A stretch of 64,000 nt of DNA, taken from assembly GCA_034231615.1 (NCBI GenBank), contig CM067309.1, positions 34,507,280-34,571,279 of the forward strand, given 5' to 3'. Position 1 is the first letter of the stretch, and the number at the start of each line of letters is the position of its first letter. Of the stretch, positions 40,601 through 54,900 are shown piece after piece. The notes under the pieces were generated by a model that had not been told where the DNA came from, ran no database searches, and worked only from the letters and a program-made list of their open reading frames with translations. The stretch comes from Meghimatium bilineatum (lineage: Eukaryota > Mollusca > Gastropoda > Stylommatophora > Philomycidae). The position numbers and the translations under genes were made by a program.

Positions 40601-42944
40601 TTTCACCCAAATTCTGTCCAAAAAAATGTCAATACTGCATTTTACCAGTTCAGGCGTTGCAGGGAGGGGATTGAATAGCTGTGTGATAAAGGCTGCATGC
40701 TCTTGCTGTCGCCACGTCATGTACAGGGTGAGTTTTTTTAATTTACCCTCTGACAGAAAAAAAACCCAGTCCTTACCGGGGATCGAACTCTAGACCTCAC
40801 TCGCGTGAGACTAGCGTTCTTACCTCTCGGCCATGCGCCACAAAATAAATTGACAGCTAAACATTTAGATAAACATTTCTTTAGTAAATTTCTTCATTTT
40901 ACGTTTGTTATTTGACCTTCTTTTCCCACAATTTCTGTAACTGTATCTGCTTGTAAAAGAATTACTAAATATATCATTTCATTTGCATCCAGCATAAATG
41001 GAATACCAGCCTGTGCCAACAAGAAACTTCTGACTGACATTCTAAGAACTGAATGGAACTTTACCGGTTATGTTGTCAGTGATGAATCAGCTATAGAGAA
41101 CATCATAAAGGATCATCATTACTTGAACAACACCGTGGATACAGCAGCGGCTGTTGTCAATGCTGGCACTAACTTAAATCTTCCCTTTTCACGGCAAACA
41201 CAAGTCTTCATGTCAATAGGTTTGTGTTGTATTATTCTATCATTTACCATGTGTGTCATAATTTATTTTGCAACTTGTTAGATATTTCTATGTATCATTG
41301 TATTATTTGTCACATATATATATATCAAGTGACATATTCTTTCCAGAACATTGTCTTCATCATGGACTCTCTGAGCTCCTCTCTTCCTCTTCTGTGTTCA
41401 GCAACTGTGGTCATGCTATATTGTCAGGCCCGCTGTCAAGACGAAGTCCACCATCTTCTCCAGGTCAGAGCGGCTGCCCCATATCTTTTGCTTCAAGTTT
41501 GTCTCATCTGGCCAGGTCTGCTGTCTCTGCTCTTTGTATGTTGAGCAGTCCTGAAGTATGTGTTCCGGAGTCTGGGTTCCAGATCCACATGGACATTCAT
41601 CTGTGTATGAGATCCACAATCGGTAAAGGTGATCCAACAGTCTGCAGTGGCATGTTCTTAGGCGAAATATTGTGGTCTGTTGATATCTTTGATGTATTGC
41701 ATCATGTTTGTATTCCACTTCCATTTGTTTCTTCCACTTTGCTGTGTATGTGTTGTGGATTATTGTTTTTGCCTCTCCATAAGACAGTGGGTGTCTGTGT
41801 TGCTCCATTTTGCTTCCTGCTTTTGACAGAGCATCCGCTTTCTCATTTCCCATGATTCCACAGTGTGATGGTATCCATTGAAGGGCAATAGCTGATGATT
41901 TTTGGAACTTTTTTGGCTCATGTCTGATGTTGTACAGAAGGCTTTCATTTCTGTTGCTCTGGATTGATTCCAGTAGGGATCTGCAATCTGTGAATATGGC
42001 TATCTTCTTTGGTCATGGCAGTCCTGATTCGGTGAAGGCTTTCAGTGCTTGATGGAGTGCAACTGCTTCTGCTCTAAAGTTAGAGGAGTATTTCCCAGTT
42101 GGAAAAGCTTTTGATATTGTCTTCCCATCTTTGAGTCTTATAAAAATTCTGCCTCCTCCATTCCTTACTGCTCCTTCTGCCGATCCATCTGTGTATACGT
42201 GTCCATTCCTTGGAATTGTATTTTATTTCTATCATCTCTAGTGTCAACGCTTTTAGTTGAGGTGGAGTTTGGTATTCCATAACGCCTCTCTGTTCCTGGC
42301 AAGCCGGCCTGCATTGGCCAAATACATGTGCATACATTCGTCGATGTCACTGGTCCATCGTCTTCTTGGTCTTCCTCCTCTTCTCTTACCCGGCACTTAT
42401 TTGTCACATAGGCCAATTTATGTATAGGCCTATCATTATTGTCACTATCATCAGGTAGCATATCCTACAGATCAGAATGGAATATGTAGAAAAAACTTAA
42501 TTCCAGATTGAGAATAAAGGATGAAGTAAATACTGAAACTGTCAAATAAAAGTACTTGGTAGGCAACTGATAGTAAGGTTTCTGTAGCAGGCAAGTCTGT
42601 AGATAAAGGAAGGGATGGGGGGAGGTCTGATCTAGCAAGTTAAAACATGACTTTTAGTATTAGGGATGTGGATTAAACCCCTTGCCTATTTCCATCACAT
42701 TTCTCTTACTAACTGAGGGAGTTACACATAAAAATGGGTGAATTATCCTTTTTTTTTAAAGGTAAATTCTTTCCTTAGTATAACCTATTTATGGCCCAGA
42801 TAGCAGGATAGGCTGAGAGGTATAATCAAACCAAGGGAGACATCCAACTTCTGCACTGCAGACAGGTTTGCAAATTTAACTGCTACTCTAACAATCCTAA
42901 AAGAACTTTGATTTACTGAATCATCATCAGGTAGCTTATAGTAA

Positions 42945-42983
<39 letters not shown>

Positions 42984-45900
42984 GTATATAGAGCTGATTC
43001 ATGCTGTTTTTCAATATATTTGAGCACAGATGTTGTTCCAACAGTTCTTGTAATCTCTTCATTCCTCACATTGTCTCTTCTTGTTCTGTTTGCTGCTTTT
43101 CTTATACATCTCATTTCACAAATAGTAAGCTTTCTCTTTTGTTATTTAGTTAGTGTCCATGTCTGACATTGATAACACAATGTTGGTATGAATATTTAAT
43201 ATATGATTTGTCTTTTAGTTTTCATAGAGGTAGATTTGTGTTTCAAAATTGGTTTAAGTTCATAATTTAAATAGTTAGCTTTTTTGAATTTTTGTCTTGA
43301 ACTCTTTGTCCATTCTTCCGTCATCTAAATGTTCCCAATATATTTAAATTCCTGTATTTGTTTCAGTAATTGATCATTTATCTTTATGTTGATAGTATTA
43401 TGTTCTCTGCCTATAGACATAACTTCTGTTGTTTCTGTGTTAATCTTCATATTGTGTTCTCTGCCTATAGACATAACTTCTGTTGTTTCTGTGTTAATCT
43501 TCATATTGTGTTCTCTGCCTATAGACATAACTTCTGTTGTTTCTGTGTTAATCTTCATATTGTGTTCTCTGCCTATAGACATAACTTCTGTTGTTTCTGT
43601 GTTAATCTTCATATTATGTTCTCTGCCTATAGACATAACTTCTGTTGTTTCTGTGTTAATCTTCATATTGTGTTCTCTGCCTATAGACATAACTTCTGTT
43701 GTTTCTGTGTTAATCTTCATATTGTGTTCTCTGCCTATAGACATAACTTCTGTTGTTTCTGTGTTAATCTTCATATTGTGTTCTCTGCCTATAGACATAA
43801 CTTCTGTTGTTTCTGTGTTAATCTTCATATTATGTTCTCTGCCTATAGACATAACTTCTGTGGTTTCTGTGTTAATCTTCATATTATGTTCTCTGCCTAT
43901 AGACATAACTTCTGTGGTTTCTGTGTTAATCTTCATATTATGTTCTCTGTCTATAGACATAACTTCTGTTGTTTCTGTGTTAATCTTCATATTATGTTCT
44001 CTGTCTATAGACATAACTTCTGTTGTTTCTGTGTTAATCTTCATATTATGTTCTCTGTCTATAGACATAACTTCTGTTGTTTCTGTGTTAATCTTCATAT
44101 TATGTTCTCTGCCTATAGACATAACTTCTGTTGTTTCTGTGTTAATCTTCATATTGTGTTCTCTGCCTATAGACATAAAATCTGTTGTTTCTGTGTTAAT
44201 TTTCATATTGTGTTCTCTGCCTATAGACATAACTTCTGTTGTTTCTGTGTTAATCTTCATATTGTGTTCTCTGCCTATAGACATAACTTCTGTTGTTTCT
44301 GTGTTAATCTTCATATTGTGTTCTCTGCCTATAGACATAACTTCTGTTGTTTCTGTGTTAATCTTCATATTGTGTTCTCTGCCTATAGACATAACTTCTG
44401 TTGTTTCTGTGTTAATCTTCATATTGTGACTTCATGGGAAGAAGTGACCTGTTGTAAATTGAAGGACGGTTGAGAGACTGACATTGAGTATGTTTATGTG
44501 ATCTTTCAGCTTTTCACTTGAACTGTGGAGTAGGCACTGATCATCAACAAAGAGTAGTTAAGTAACTCATTTGGATGGTAAATGTCTGGTGGTATTTTTA
44601 CTGCTTTGGTAATATTATCCATATAAATAATAAACAATAATCATGATAAGACACACCACTGTCTAATTCCTGATGTTACTGCAAAGCACTGAATGTCACA
44701 GTCAGATGAGCTATAAGGGGCCTACGCCTATACCTAAATATGCTGCACAATTGTATATTTCCTAGGTTATCAGAAGGATTCATATTCCAGCAAGATTTAA
44801 CCCTCCACACCATACAAATGAAGTCAGAAATGACCTTCATCAACAATATCCAGAAATATGGATTGAAATATTAGGTTCTATTGAATGGTCACTAGATTTG
44901 ACTCCTTTTTCCTTAGATTTATTTCTATGGGGATATTTAAAAGCATAGGTCTATGTCTATCAAACCTCGGTGCAGGAACTAGATAATCTTTGACAGCAAA
45001 CAATTTATGCTTGTGCACCTGTGACATCTCAGATGCTGTGAAACACATGGAGAGTGGTAGAATGCCATCTTGACATTCTTCAGGCTACTATAGGTAAACT
45101 TGTTGTGTTTGCCTGACAGTAACACAAGAAGAGTGATAGAATGCCATCTTGACATTCTTCAGGCTACTATAGGTAAACTTGTTGTGTTTGCCTGACAGTA
45201 ACACATGGAGAGTGATAGAATGCCATCTTGACATTCTTCAGGCTACTATAGGTAAACTTGTTGTGTTTGCCTGACAGTAACACAAGAAGAGTGATAGAAT
45301 GCCATCTTGATATTCTTCAAGCTACTATAGGTAAACTTGTTGTGTTTGCCTGATAGTAACACATGAAGAGTGATAGAATGCCATCTTGACGTTCTTCGGG
45401 CCACTATATGTGAAACTTGTTGTGTTTGCCTGACAGAAAATCAGAACCTTGTCAGTCTGCCACTAATAGTATAAGAAATATTGACATTTATTATTGGTAG
45501 TGATTCTGCCGGACATACTATATATCTAAATGAGTTTGCTGTACTTTATCAATCATGTCGATGCTGTAACACATCAGATATTTACAATTTCTGTCTTCAC
45601 AGTCGATGCTGTTAAACAAGGAAAGCTTTCAGAAGCCTTGGTCAGAGAGAGGGTCAAGCCTTTATTTTACACAAGAATGAGGCTTGGAGAGTTTGACCCT
45701 CCAAACAATAATCCATATGCCAGTTTGAACAATAGTGTGGTAGAAACACCAGAACATCAGGCTCTGGCAGTTGAAGCTGCAATCAAATCATTTGTTTTGT
45801 TGAAGAATCATAACAACATTTTACCACTGAATCCACAATCATACAAAAATGTTGTGGTAAGTAAATGTTGTGTACTAATTGTTGAGATTAATGAGCTTGC

Positions 45901-48900
45901 TTTGTCTCTTCCTATGTCTGAGTCCGAGACTAAGGGAGAAATATTATATAGAAGGCACATTATGATAACCCATGTACTATGATATTTAGTATATTTCATA
46001 TTCCTACAGCATTATATTTAGAGGCAACAAAATAAGAAACTTCTTAGAGCCTTCATATTCCCAGTCATAATATATGGATGTGAATCTTGGACAATCACCA
46101 ATAAAGTTAATTATAAAATAGCAGAATTTGAAACAAAATGTTACATAAGCTTCATCAGAATACCATGAACTAAACAGATTACCAATAATTCCATCCTTAG
46201 AGAAATGAACTAAAAGAAATCTCACAACAAGATTCTCTCCAGAAAATTACAATATTTTGACCATATCAAATGGCATGACAGCCTTAAAAAAAAGACTATG
46301 CTTGAGTGGATAATGCCAGAGTGATGAGAAGGAAGAAGATAAAGAAGGAAATGGACACAAGATATCAAAGAACACTTGAATGTCACACTCACAAACGCTA
46401 GAAGATTAACAAGAGCCACTACTTGGTGTTCTAGTCCAAGAAAATAAGAATCACCATGTCACAAAATCAGCAATTGAAAGTGTGATTTATTATACTGCCA
46501 TTGTGACTCATCAACTTGCAGTATTTTAGACTTTCAGAGCATGTTGCACAGGATATACAAGTGTATGATAGGAAAGGAATGGACCACTCTTCTCAAAGCA
46601 TGCTGCACAAGATATACAAGTGTATGATAGGAAAGGAATGGACCACTCTTCTCAAAGCATGCTGCACAAGATATACAAGTGTATGATAGGAAAGGAATGG
46701 ACCACTCTTCTCAGAGCATGCTGCACAAGATATACAAGTGTATGATAGGAAAGGAATGGACCACTCTTCTCGACAACATCCAAATCATCACATGAATCAG
46801 CTGTCCAGGTCATGTTGGAGTCAAAGAAAACAATTAATGATTTGAAGAATTGATGAGTAAAGATATGAGTGGATTGCATAGTGATAAGAAACAGGGCTGA
46901 GCTAGTCAAAGAACTCATGGATGCACTATAAAATGATGCAGAGAATGCTGAAAGAGACAATGTACATGTTCAGAGAGCGATAGAAATAGAAGTGATAAAG
47001 GGGGAAGGGAAGAATGTGTGACATCTCTATAAAGATCAGAAGAATCCATAATCAACAGCTAATATGGGATGCTCAGCTTAAGTAGTCTAAAATTTCTGAC
47101 AGTATGACAAACACAACACTAATGGGAGCACCCCTTGCTCAGTGATATTGGTAGCTAATCAAGAATCCCACCTAAAAATCATTCATCAACTTAATTTCAT
47201 ACATACAAGATATGATTTTAATAAGGCGGGAAAGAACGTGAGAACTTTTTTTGTTTTAGTCACTCCTGAGTTTATTCTCAAATTGCATGAAATGACCAAG
47301 TAAAGTGACTACATATATTTTAAATATTTCTTCCCCATAGGCCTATTACCTGTGTTTTCTTTATATTTATTATTGTATGTTCATGTCTTAACATCTTAGA
47401 TCAGAACTTCTTTTGAAGATCAAAAAATCATTTTCATCCTTTTTCTTTCTATTATCTTATTAGTAGTAGTAAGGTTGCAAAAGAGCAAGGGGTAGACCAA
47501 AAGAAACACTCAGAAGAACAATACTTAGAGAAAGTAAAACAACCAATATTCATACTATTCAAGAACTGCACAGAATAGCTTTGAACAGACAGAATTGGAG
47601 AGATCTGACCTCTGCCCTATGCGCTAACTTCAGCGGAAAAGGAAAATGAATGAAAAAATGAGTAGTAAGGTTATGCTACAAATATGTACTTATTTATGTT
47701 AACTTTGATATTTGTGTTACTACGACCCACATCGGGGGTTGTCAAATCATCTCTGTCTTTCTGGTAATTAATATAAAACTATAGTGAAAATGAGAGAATG
47801 GATAAATATGGGAAAGTTCATTGCTGTCTACATAAAGTCATCATTACACTTGGTAGGGAATGTAGAGTGAATGATGGGATGTGAGACCTTGAAATTAAGA
47901 AGCAGATAGAGAAATATGGCAGTGGATAAGAATGAAGTGATATATTTAGACAGATAAATCCAACAAACAGTGAATTCCAGATGGGATTTTTCTGCTAGAG
48001 TGAACAAAAAGATTGTAGCCAACAGAGTTGAGCTAATATGAGAATGAAGGTAAATATAGTTATGATACCTCTACTATGGCTATCGGAACCATTGACAGAA
48101 CCAATATGAAATAAGTTTTCCTTCTTCTTTCCTTCCTCTTTTACCCCTTACGGGTGTCGAGGGAGGTACAATGTTCTTGTTCTCGCTTTTCTGGCAGCTT
48201 CAGATAATGTTATTTGGTGTTCGTGTAATGTCTCTTTGATGTTGTCGATCCAGCGTACTCTAGGTCTACCCTTGGCTCTTCTTTCTGCTTCTCCTCTCTT
48301 CATATGTGCTTTATAAACTAATGAATCACACAGCATTCTTTCCAGATGACCAAACCATTGTATCTGTTGGTTTTGTATGTATTGTAGAATTGATATGACA
48401 CCCACTCTTTCTCTTATGACATCGTTTATAATTCTGTGTCTTCTGGTCACTCCTGTGGCTTGTTTCAGACATCTCATCTCTGTTGTAACCAGTTGTCTCT
48501 TATGTTTTGTTGTTAAGGACCATGTTTGACAAGTGTAATAACAGTTACTGTGTCTAATTCTCGGTCCATGATTCAGAAGATTTTTAAAAAAATCATGTGT
48601 CTATATATGATGGCATCTACAGCTCTCACTGGTACTATCACATGGATCCACTGCTCAAGATATATAAATCCATCAATAAGTCCTCTAGTGGTTTCCATCT
48701 TTAGCGATTCGGATAAATGAGAAAAAATCTTGACCTGTCTAATAATCTTTAAAAATATTGTCTGTCCATGATTTTCTTTTCTCTACTTTTTCCATCTTCG
48801 ACTGTTCATTGCAGTGTCGTTTTTTTTACAAGAAATCATGTCAGCATACATGTCAAAAATAATGCAAGTTTTCAACATTTCACTTTGTATATGAATAGAG

Positions 48901-51900
48901 ATAAGTGATAAGGTTTCTTATGAATAGGCTGTTAGATGTATACACTGTCATTTATCTTACCCATATAGTAGTTATCATAGGAAGGAAGCTACAGTATTTT
49001 GGACACTTAAAGCGACATGATTATATTGAAAGGTTGATTCTAGAGGACACAGTGCCAGGCAAGAGAAGAAGAGGAAGACCAAGAAGACGATGGACCAACG
49101 ACATGGAAGAATGTATGCACATGTCTTTGGCCAATGCAGGCCGGCTTTCCTGGAACAGAGAGGCGTTCAGAGTATCCACAATGAAGACAACGTTCTGGAA
49201 AGAATATGTCACTTGATATATATAGTAGTTAAACCAATTGCCTGGTGCTCAAGTGTTAAGGATTCTATCCCAGAACTCTGGTCATGACATTTGTTTAAAA
49301 GTACATATTTTCTGATACCTCTGCAAATTATTGCTTGAAGCTATGAAGTTCAGAGCTATGAGTGATACTTTTGACAGGTGGCATGCCTCTTCATTGAGAG
49401 GGAAGGAGTCAATTGTCTGTCCCCAGGTGAATAATGGTTGATCGTATTCACACTTGCTGTTAAGCGTAGGGGTGGGAGCTTAAGCTGTCATTGCAATGCC
49501 AGATGTTTTGCCTTGATTGCATTTAGTCCATGTTTGTTCAAGGATATCTTGATGTTTTCTATCCACCATTTTCTTGGTCTACCTTTGGCTTTACGCCCAG
49601 ATATTTAGGGAAGCAGTACATATGGGACACCTGAGTTCAATGAAGTCAACACTCTAGTCCTTTTAAGCTCTTTTGTTGATGCATTTGGAGGAATTATGCA
49701 TGCAATCTGACATGAGGAGAACTGAACATTTGAAAGGTTGATGAGTGTGTTTAACCAATAGACAATGGGAAATATCAGCATCCATACTCTTTAACATCTG
49801 CTGGGGGAGACTGAGCGCCTATAGATCTGCAAAGGATTACTATTTGTCAGTTCAAATAACAATAACAATTTACTGTCAAAAATTATATTGCAGGGCACAG
49901 TTGAAGGTGGATGAAGCAGAGAAGGAATAAAAAAATATGGGCAGATAAAATTAAAGACTGGACTGGTCAAGATTTTTCCACACTCCTCCACAACACTGAA
50001 GATATAAATCGCTGGAGGACTCTGTGTTGTCGCATCCAATGTGGTACCTGTACTGGCCAGATGTTTTATGGATGGATGGAAACATTTTCTAGATTTATGT
50101 CAATTCTATACTTAAACAGACAAAAGATTAGCACTGAGTTGAAATAAGTAGGATATAGACTATTGCTGATATTTTCGACTGATTCAGCATCAGGTTTTAC
50201 TTGAGTGTTCAAACGTACAAGGCCCAGATCAAACTGTCAAATGTCTTGCAAGTCTACAGGTAACATTAATGCACACATAGAACCAAAACTGAAGAGTTAG
50301 AAGATTGATTGTAATGGTAAAAAGTTATGAAACAGCAGCTGAAAGTGAAATATGGCTGTGAATACTACCTAGTACCTAGTCTATATCAGGGCTTATCTGG
50401 AAAATTCTTTCACAACATCAAAGACATCATAAAACAAGGGATACTTGGAAGAATATTTCTAAAATAGAATTCACTCTGTTATTTTTAAAAAAAAAGTAAC
50501 ATTCACTTTGTATATTTTACGAAATGTGAATTGACAGTATAAAGTGTCTTCTGAAACTAGATTGTGGGACCAATGTCTGACAATGCTGGTCAGTTGCCTG
50601 GAGACTACAGCGCAAATGTAGACAGAAGTTATGTGAAGACTCCACTACAAGGTCTGAAGGAGATATTCCCAAATATCAAAACAGTGAATGGATGTGTAGA
50701 TGCAACTCCCTGTAAAAATTACCAGCCCTCAACCATCAAGAATACTGTGACTGGGGCTGATCTTGTTTTTGTTGCTTTAGGAACAGGTAATATGTTTAGG
50801 ATTTATTTTAGTGACACTAATGTATTAGATTAGGTCTGTGTCCTAGTAGGATTTATTTTAGTGACACAGTCACCTGAACCACTGTATGAGTGGCAGACTA
50901 TAGATGAGGATAAATATAATTAGAATTCATTTTAGACTTTATTTTGGAGGCAAGTGTTAGGTACATTATACTTCACTGAACATAATTAGCCCAATTGTAG
51001 GTACATTATACTTCACTTAACATAATTAGCCCAACTGTAGGTACATTACACTTCACTGAACATAATTAGCCCAAGTGTAGGTACATTACACTTCACTGAA
51101 CATAATTAGCCCAAGTGTAGGTACATTACACTTCACTGAACATAATTAGCCCAAGTGTAGGTACATTATACTTCACTGAACATAATTAGCCCACCTGTAG
51201 GTACATTACACTTCACTGAACATAATTAGCCCAAGTGTAGGTACATTACACTTTACTGAACATAATTAGCCCAAGTGTAGGTACATTATATTGGCTTAAT
51301 TTTATGCATCCCGCGATTTCCGCTTGCTCGCAATTATGTTTCTGTGCATTCCTATCCCACGATTTAAAATACTGATAATATTCAGAATTTTGCTTTAAGG
51401 TAAGAACAGAGTTGCTATATATGTATTTGAAGGACTAATGAAATTGAAGGGGAATCTGATGATGATAGCGATTATGTGCCTGACATTACGTGCCTGCCAA
51501 TGCTTTACGTGCCTGCCAATACATTTTTTTGACAGAACTTTCAGAAATAACTACGCGGTCAGAGGGTTAAAAACATAGAATCATCCAATTTCTTTAATTT
51601 AATTTTCAGGAGAAGCAGTAGAGTCGGAGGGTCATGATAGACCAGATTTAAATTTTCCAGGAAATCAGTCTCACTTGCTGACAGATGTCTTGACTCACAG
51701 TAAGTTCTTTCCATGATAAACATCACCCTATTCATGCTATATTCTGTACTTTATATTTCCATTACTGAAGAAAATCTAACTCAGATGGATTTGACATATG
51801 CACATCTTGACAAGCATCCAAAACATCTGATATTTGGTAAGCTCCTTAACATTTTCATTGCCACACATTTTTATAATCCACGTTTTCCATTGCTGTGCCA

Positions 51901-54900
51901 TTATTTTTTATTAGGTTATGATGAGTTTTATCAGTAATAATTAAAATATTGCTTAATAAATTTATGGCTTTGCCACTTTCAGAAGACATTCAGAAAAGAA
52001 TAAGCTTTCCAAAAATGTTTATCTCAAGCTTTAATCAAATAAAGAGTTAACTTCCAATTATTTTATGAATGATTTTTGTCTAGCATTGGCAGTGCCATGC
52101 ACTCATTTTCAAAGCAGGTGTTTATCACTCACTCCTGGTAGAATATCGGATGCATCGGTATATACGATTTTATCGAAATTTCGTTCCGTTTAATTATGTT
52201 TGCTATTTGTTCCGTAGAAACCTGTCCATTGATTCTTGTATTGTACTGAGAAAGATATAAGCAATACATTTCTAAAAGCTATTTTAGACCTCCTCAGAGT
52301 TTTTCTACTCCAATAGGGACACAATTTTCACATATTTAAAACCTTGTAGGTTTAGTGGATAAACTATTAAATGAAAGTCTTTGATATTTTGCTGCAGGTA
52401 ACACAAGCAATATCATCCTGTTGCTGTTTAATGCTGGACCACTTAATCTGACTCACTATGATGAGCTTCCTCGTATTCCTGCCATCTTGGAGTTATTCTT
52501 CCCAGCTCAAGCTACAGGTGATGCCTTGGTTGCAGTACTGACCAACAAGGGAGGAAAAAGTAGTCCTGCAGGTAGACTTCCTGTTACCTGGCCCAAGTAT
52601 GCATCACAGGTGAGTAGTCAAGAAGAAATAGAATTAATGCATGAAGTACTGGACATAACATCATAGAATTTTGCCATCTTGGACATGTGCAGTCACATCA
52701 CAAAATGGACAGGTTACAGTCTAGCAGAGTGCACCACAAAAACAAGAGACAGGATGTTGGAGGTCTATTGCAGCCAACCTCCATTGTGGAGACAACACTT
52801 GATGATGATGAGGACATATACCGTAGCCTACTTTAAGTTTTGTATTGTATTAAAAGTGAGTATTAAATTTAAGTTACTCTGCTTAATGCTAGCTAAAACT
52901 TTAACACTCTACTGACCAAATTCAAGAGTCATTGAATTTAAGTTATATGCGCATGGTATATAACTATAACTCACAGTTTGAAGAGAGGAAAAGCAGCAGG
53001 TTATGATGACATAACCACTAAAATGATTCAAGGCGGGAACGAAAGCAGCGTTAATATCTTTTATAGCTATACATTAAAATCTGGAGAACGGAAACTTGGC
53101 CAAGGGACTAGAAACGTTCAGTATACATACCAATACCCAAAAGTGGTGATATGCAAATATGTTCAAATTATAGGTCAATCGCCTTGATCAGCTAAGCCAG
53201 TAAAATACTACCGTACTGCACATTTAATGAAAAGTATAATAACAAGATGGAGGATGTGATCCACGAAGAGATCATATATTTAACATGAGGATGATCATAG
53301 AGAAATGTAGAGAGTATAACATAGAATTACATACTTTATTGACTACACCAAAGCATTCGACTGTGTCATTCACCATCAATTATAGGAAATAATGAACGAT
53401 ATGGGTTTCCCAAAACACACTATACGCCTAATAGAAGATTTTTATAAAGACCAAGAAGCAGCGGTAAAAGTGGAGTGTGCAAGATCAGAGTGGTTCATTG
53501 TACAGAAAGGAGTAAGACAAGGCTGTACCTTGTTTCCATACTTGTTCAACATCTATGCGGAAAATATAATGAGAAACGTGAGACAAGAAACGATGAAGCC
53601 TGATTTCAGACACATAAATATAGAAGGGCTGCAGATACCAGAAATTAGATATGCATATGACAATGTACTATAACAACAATGGAACACGATCTACTAAACA
53701 TAATTAAGTCAATCCAAAAGTTCAGCAAACAGCAAAACTAGTTTTTAAATATGAAAAAGACAAAATTAATGGCAATTGACAAAACTAAATCAAGAACCAA
53801 AATTAATATTGAGAACTGCAATTTAGAAGAAGTGACACATTTTGATTATTTAGGAACAAACATAAACAATGCAGGTGCCTGCACAGTTGAGATTAAGAGA
53901 AGAACAGCAATGGAGCTTCTTCTTCTTCTTTCCTTCCTCTTTTACCCTTTACGGGTGTCAAGGGAGATACAATGTTCTTTTTCTCGCTTTTCTGGCAGCT
54001 TCAGATAATGTTATTTGGTGTTCGTGTAATGTCTCTTTGATGTTGTCTATCCAGTGTACTCTAGGTCTACCCCTGGCTCTTCTTTCTGCTTCTCCTCTCT
54101 TCATATGTGCTTTATAAACTAATGAATCACATGGAATTCTTTCCAGATGACCAAACCATTGTATCTACAATGGAGCTGTCAAAATTAAAACAGCTAAAGA
54201 AACTATGGCAGGGTACTAACATAAGAACCAAGTGGTGTTTACTACGAACATGTGTGTTTCCTGTGATAACATATGGATATGAAACATGGACACTAAATAA
54301 AATAGTGGCAAAGAGAATAACATCATTTGAATTTAAAGTGCTATAGAAGTTCTGAGAATACCATAGACAGCAAGGAAAACAAACCAGGAGGTGTTAAGAA
54401 CAATTAACGTTCAAGAAGGCTGGTTTCTGAATACCATATTTAAAATAAGCTAGTTTTTTTCAGTCACATTAAGAGACATGGAGAGAGTGTTACTGGAGGT
54501 GATGATAGAAGGCAACAGGGGCAAAGGCTGCCCAAGACACTGTTCGAGAAAAGATATTCAAGAATACCTGAGCATATCACTAAAAGAGACGGGACAGCTT
54601 GCTCAAGACTACAGAGAATTCAAGAGATCCATAGGGAAGACTATATTCTGGAAAGAATGTCACCTGATGATGGTGATATAAGTATTCAGACTAAAATAAT
54701 TGTCTTTCCTTTCTTTCATGACCAAATCAATACTGGAATCAAAGCTCTATGGGCCACTGTGTGAACTACAAGAGGCAGTGAGTTTTATTCAGGAGATAGA
54801 ATTACAGATATAGACATGTTTCAAGTGAACGAAAGAAGAAGAAATATGGTTGGTGACCAACTTTGACAATCATAGAAACTGTTATGTTGCTTTAGGAATA

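Noticed and set aside
40765-40842. Functional tRNA gene
   Set aside because: Good A and B boxes but poor acceptor pairing, and an A/T-rich tail as in SINE heads.
41268-41855. 195-codon plus-strand frame as a gene
   Set aside because: It is the antisense shadow of the RNase H domain of a minus-strand LINE.
43370-44473. Open frames of 347-367 codons on both strands as proteins
   Set aside because: They are the translation of a 54-bp tandem repeat whose length is divisible by three; the parent sequence is a LINE reverse transcriptase.
50955-51295. CRISPR-like direct repeats
   Set aside because: Units are contiguous with no unique spacers and the host is a eukaryote; this applies to all arrays in the window.
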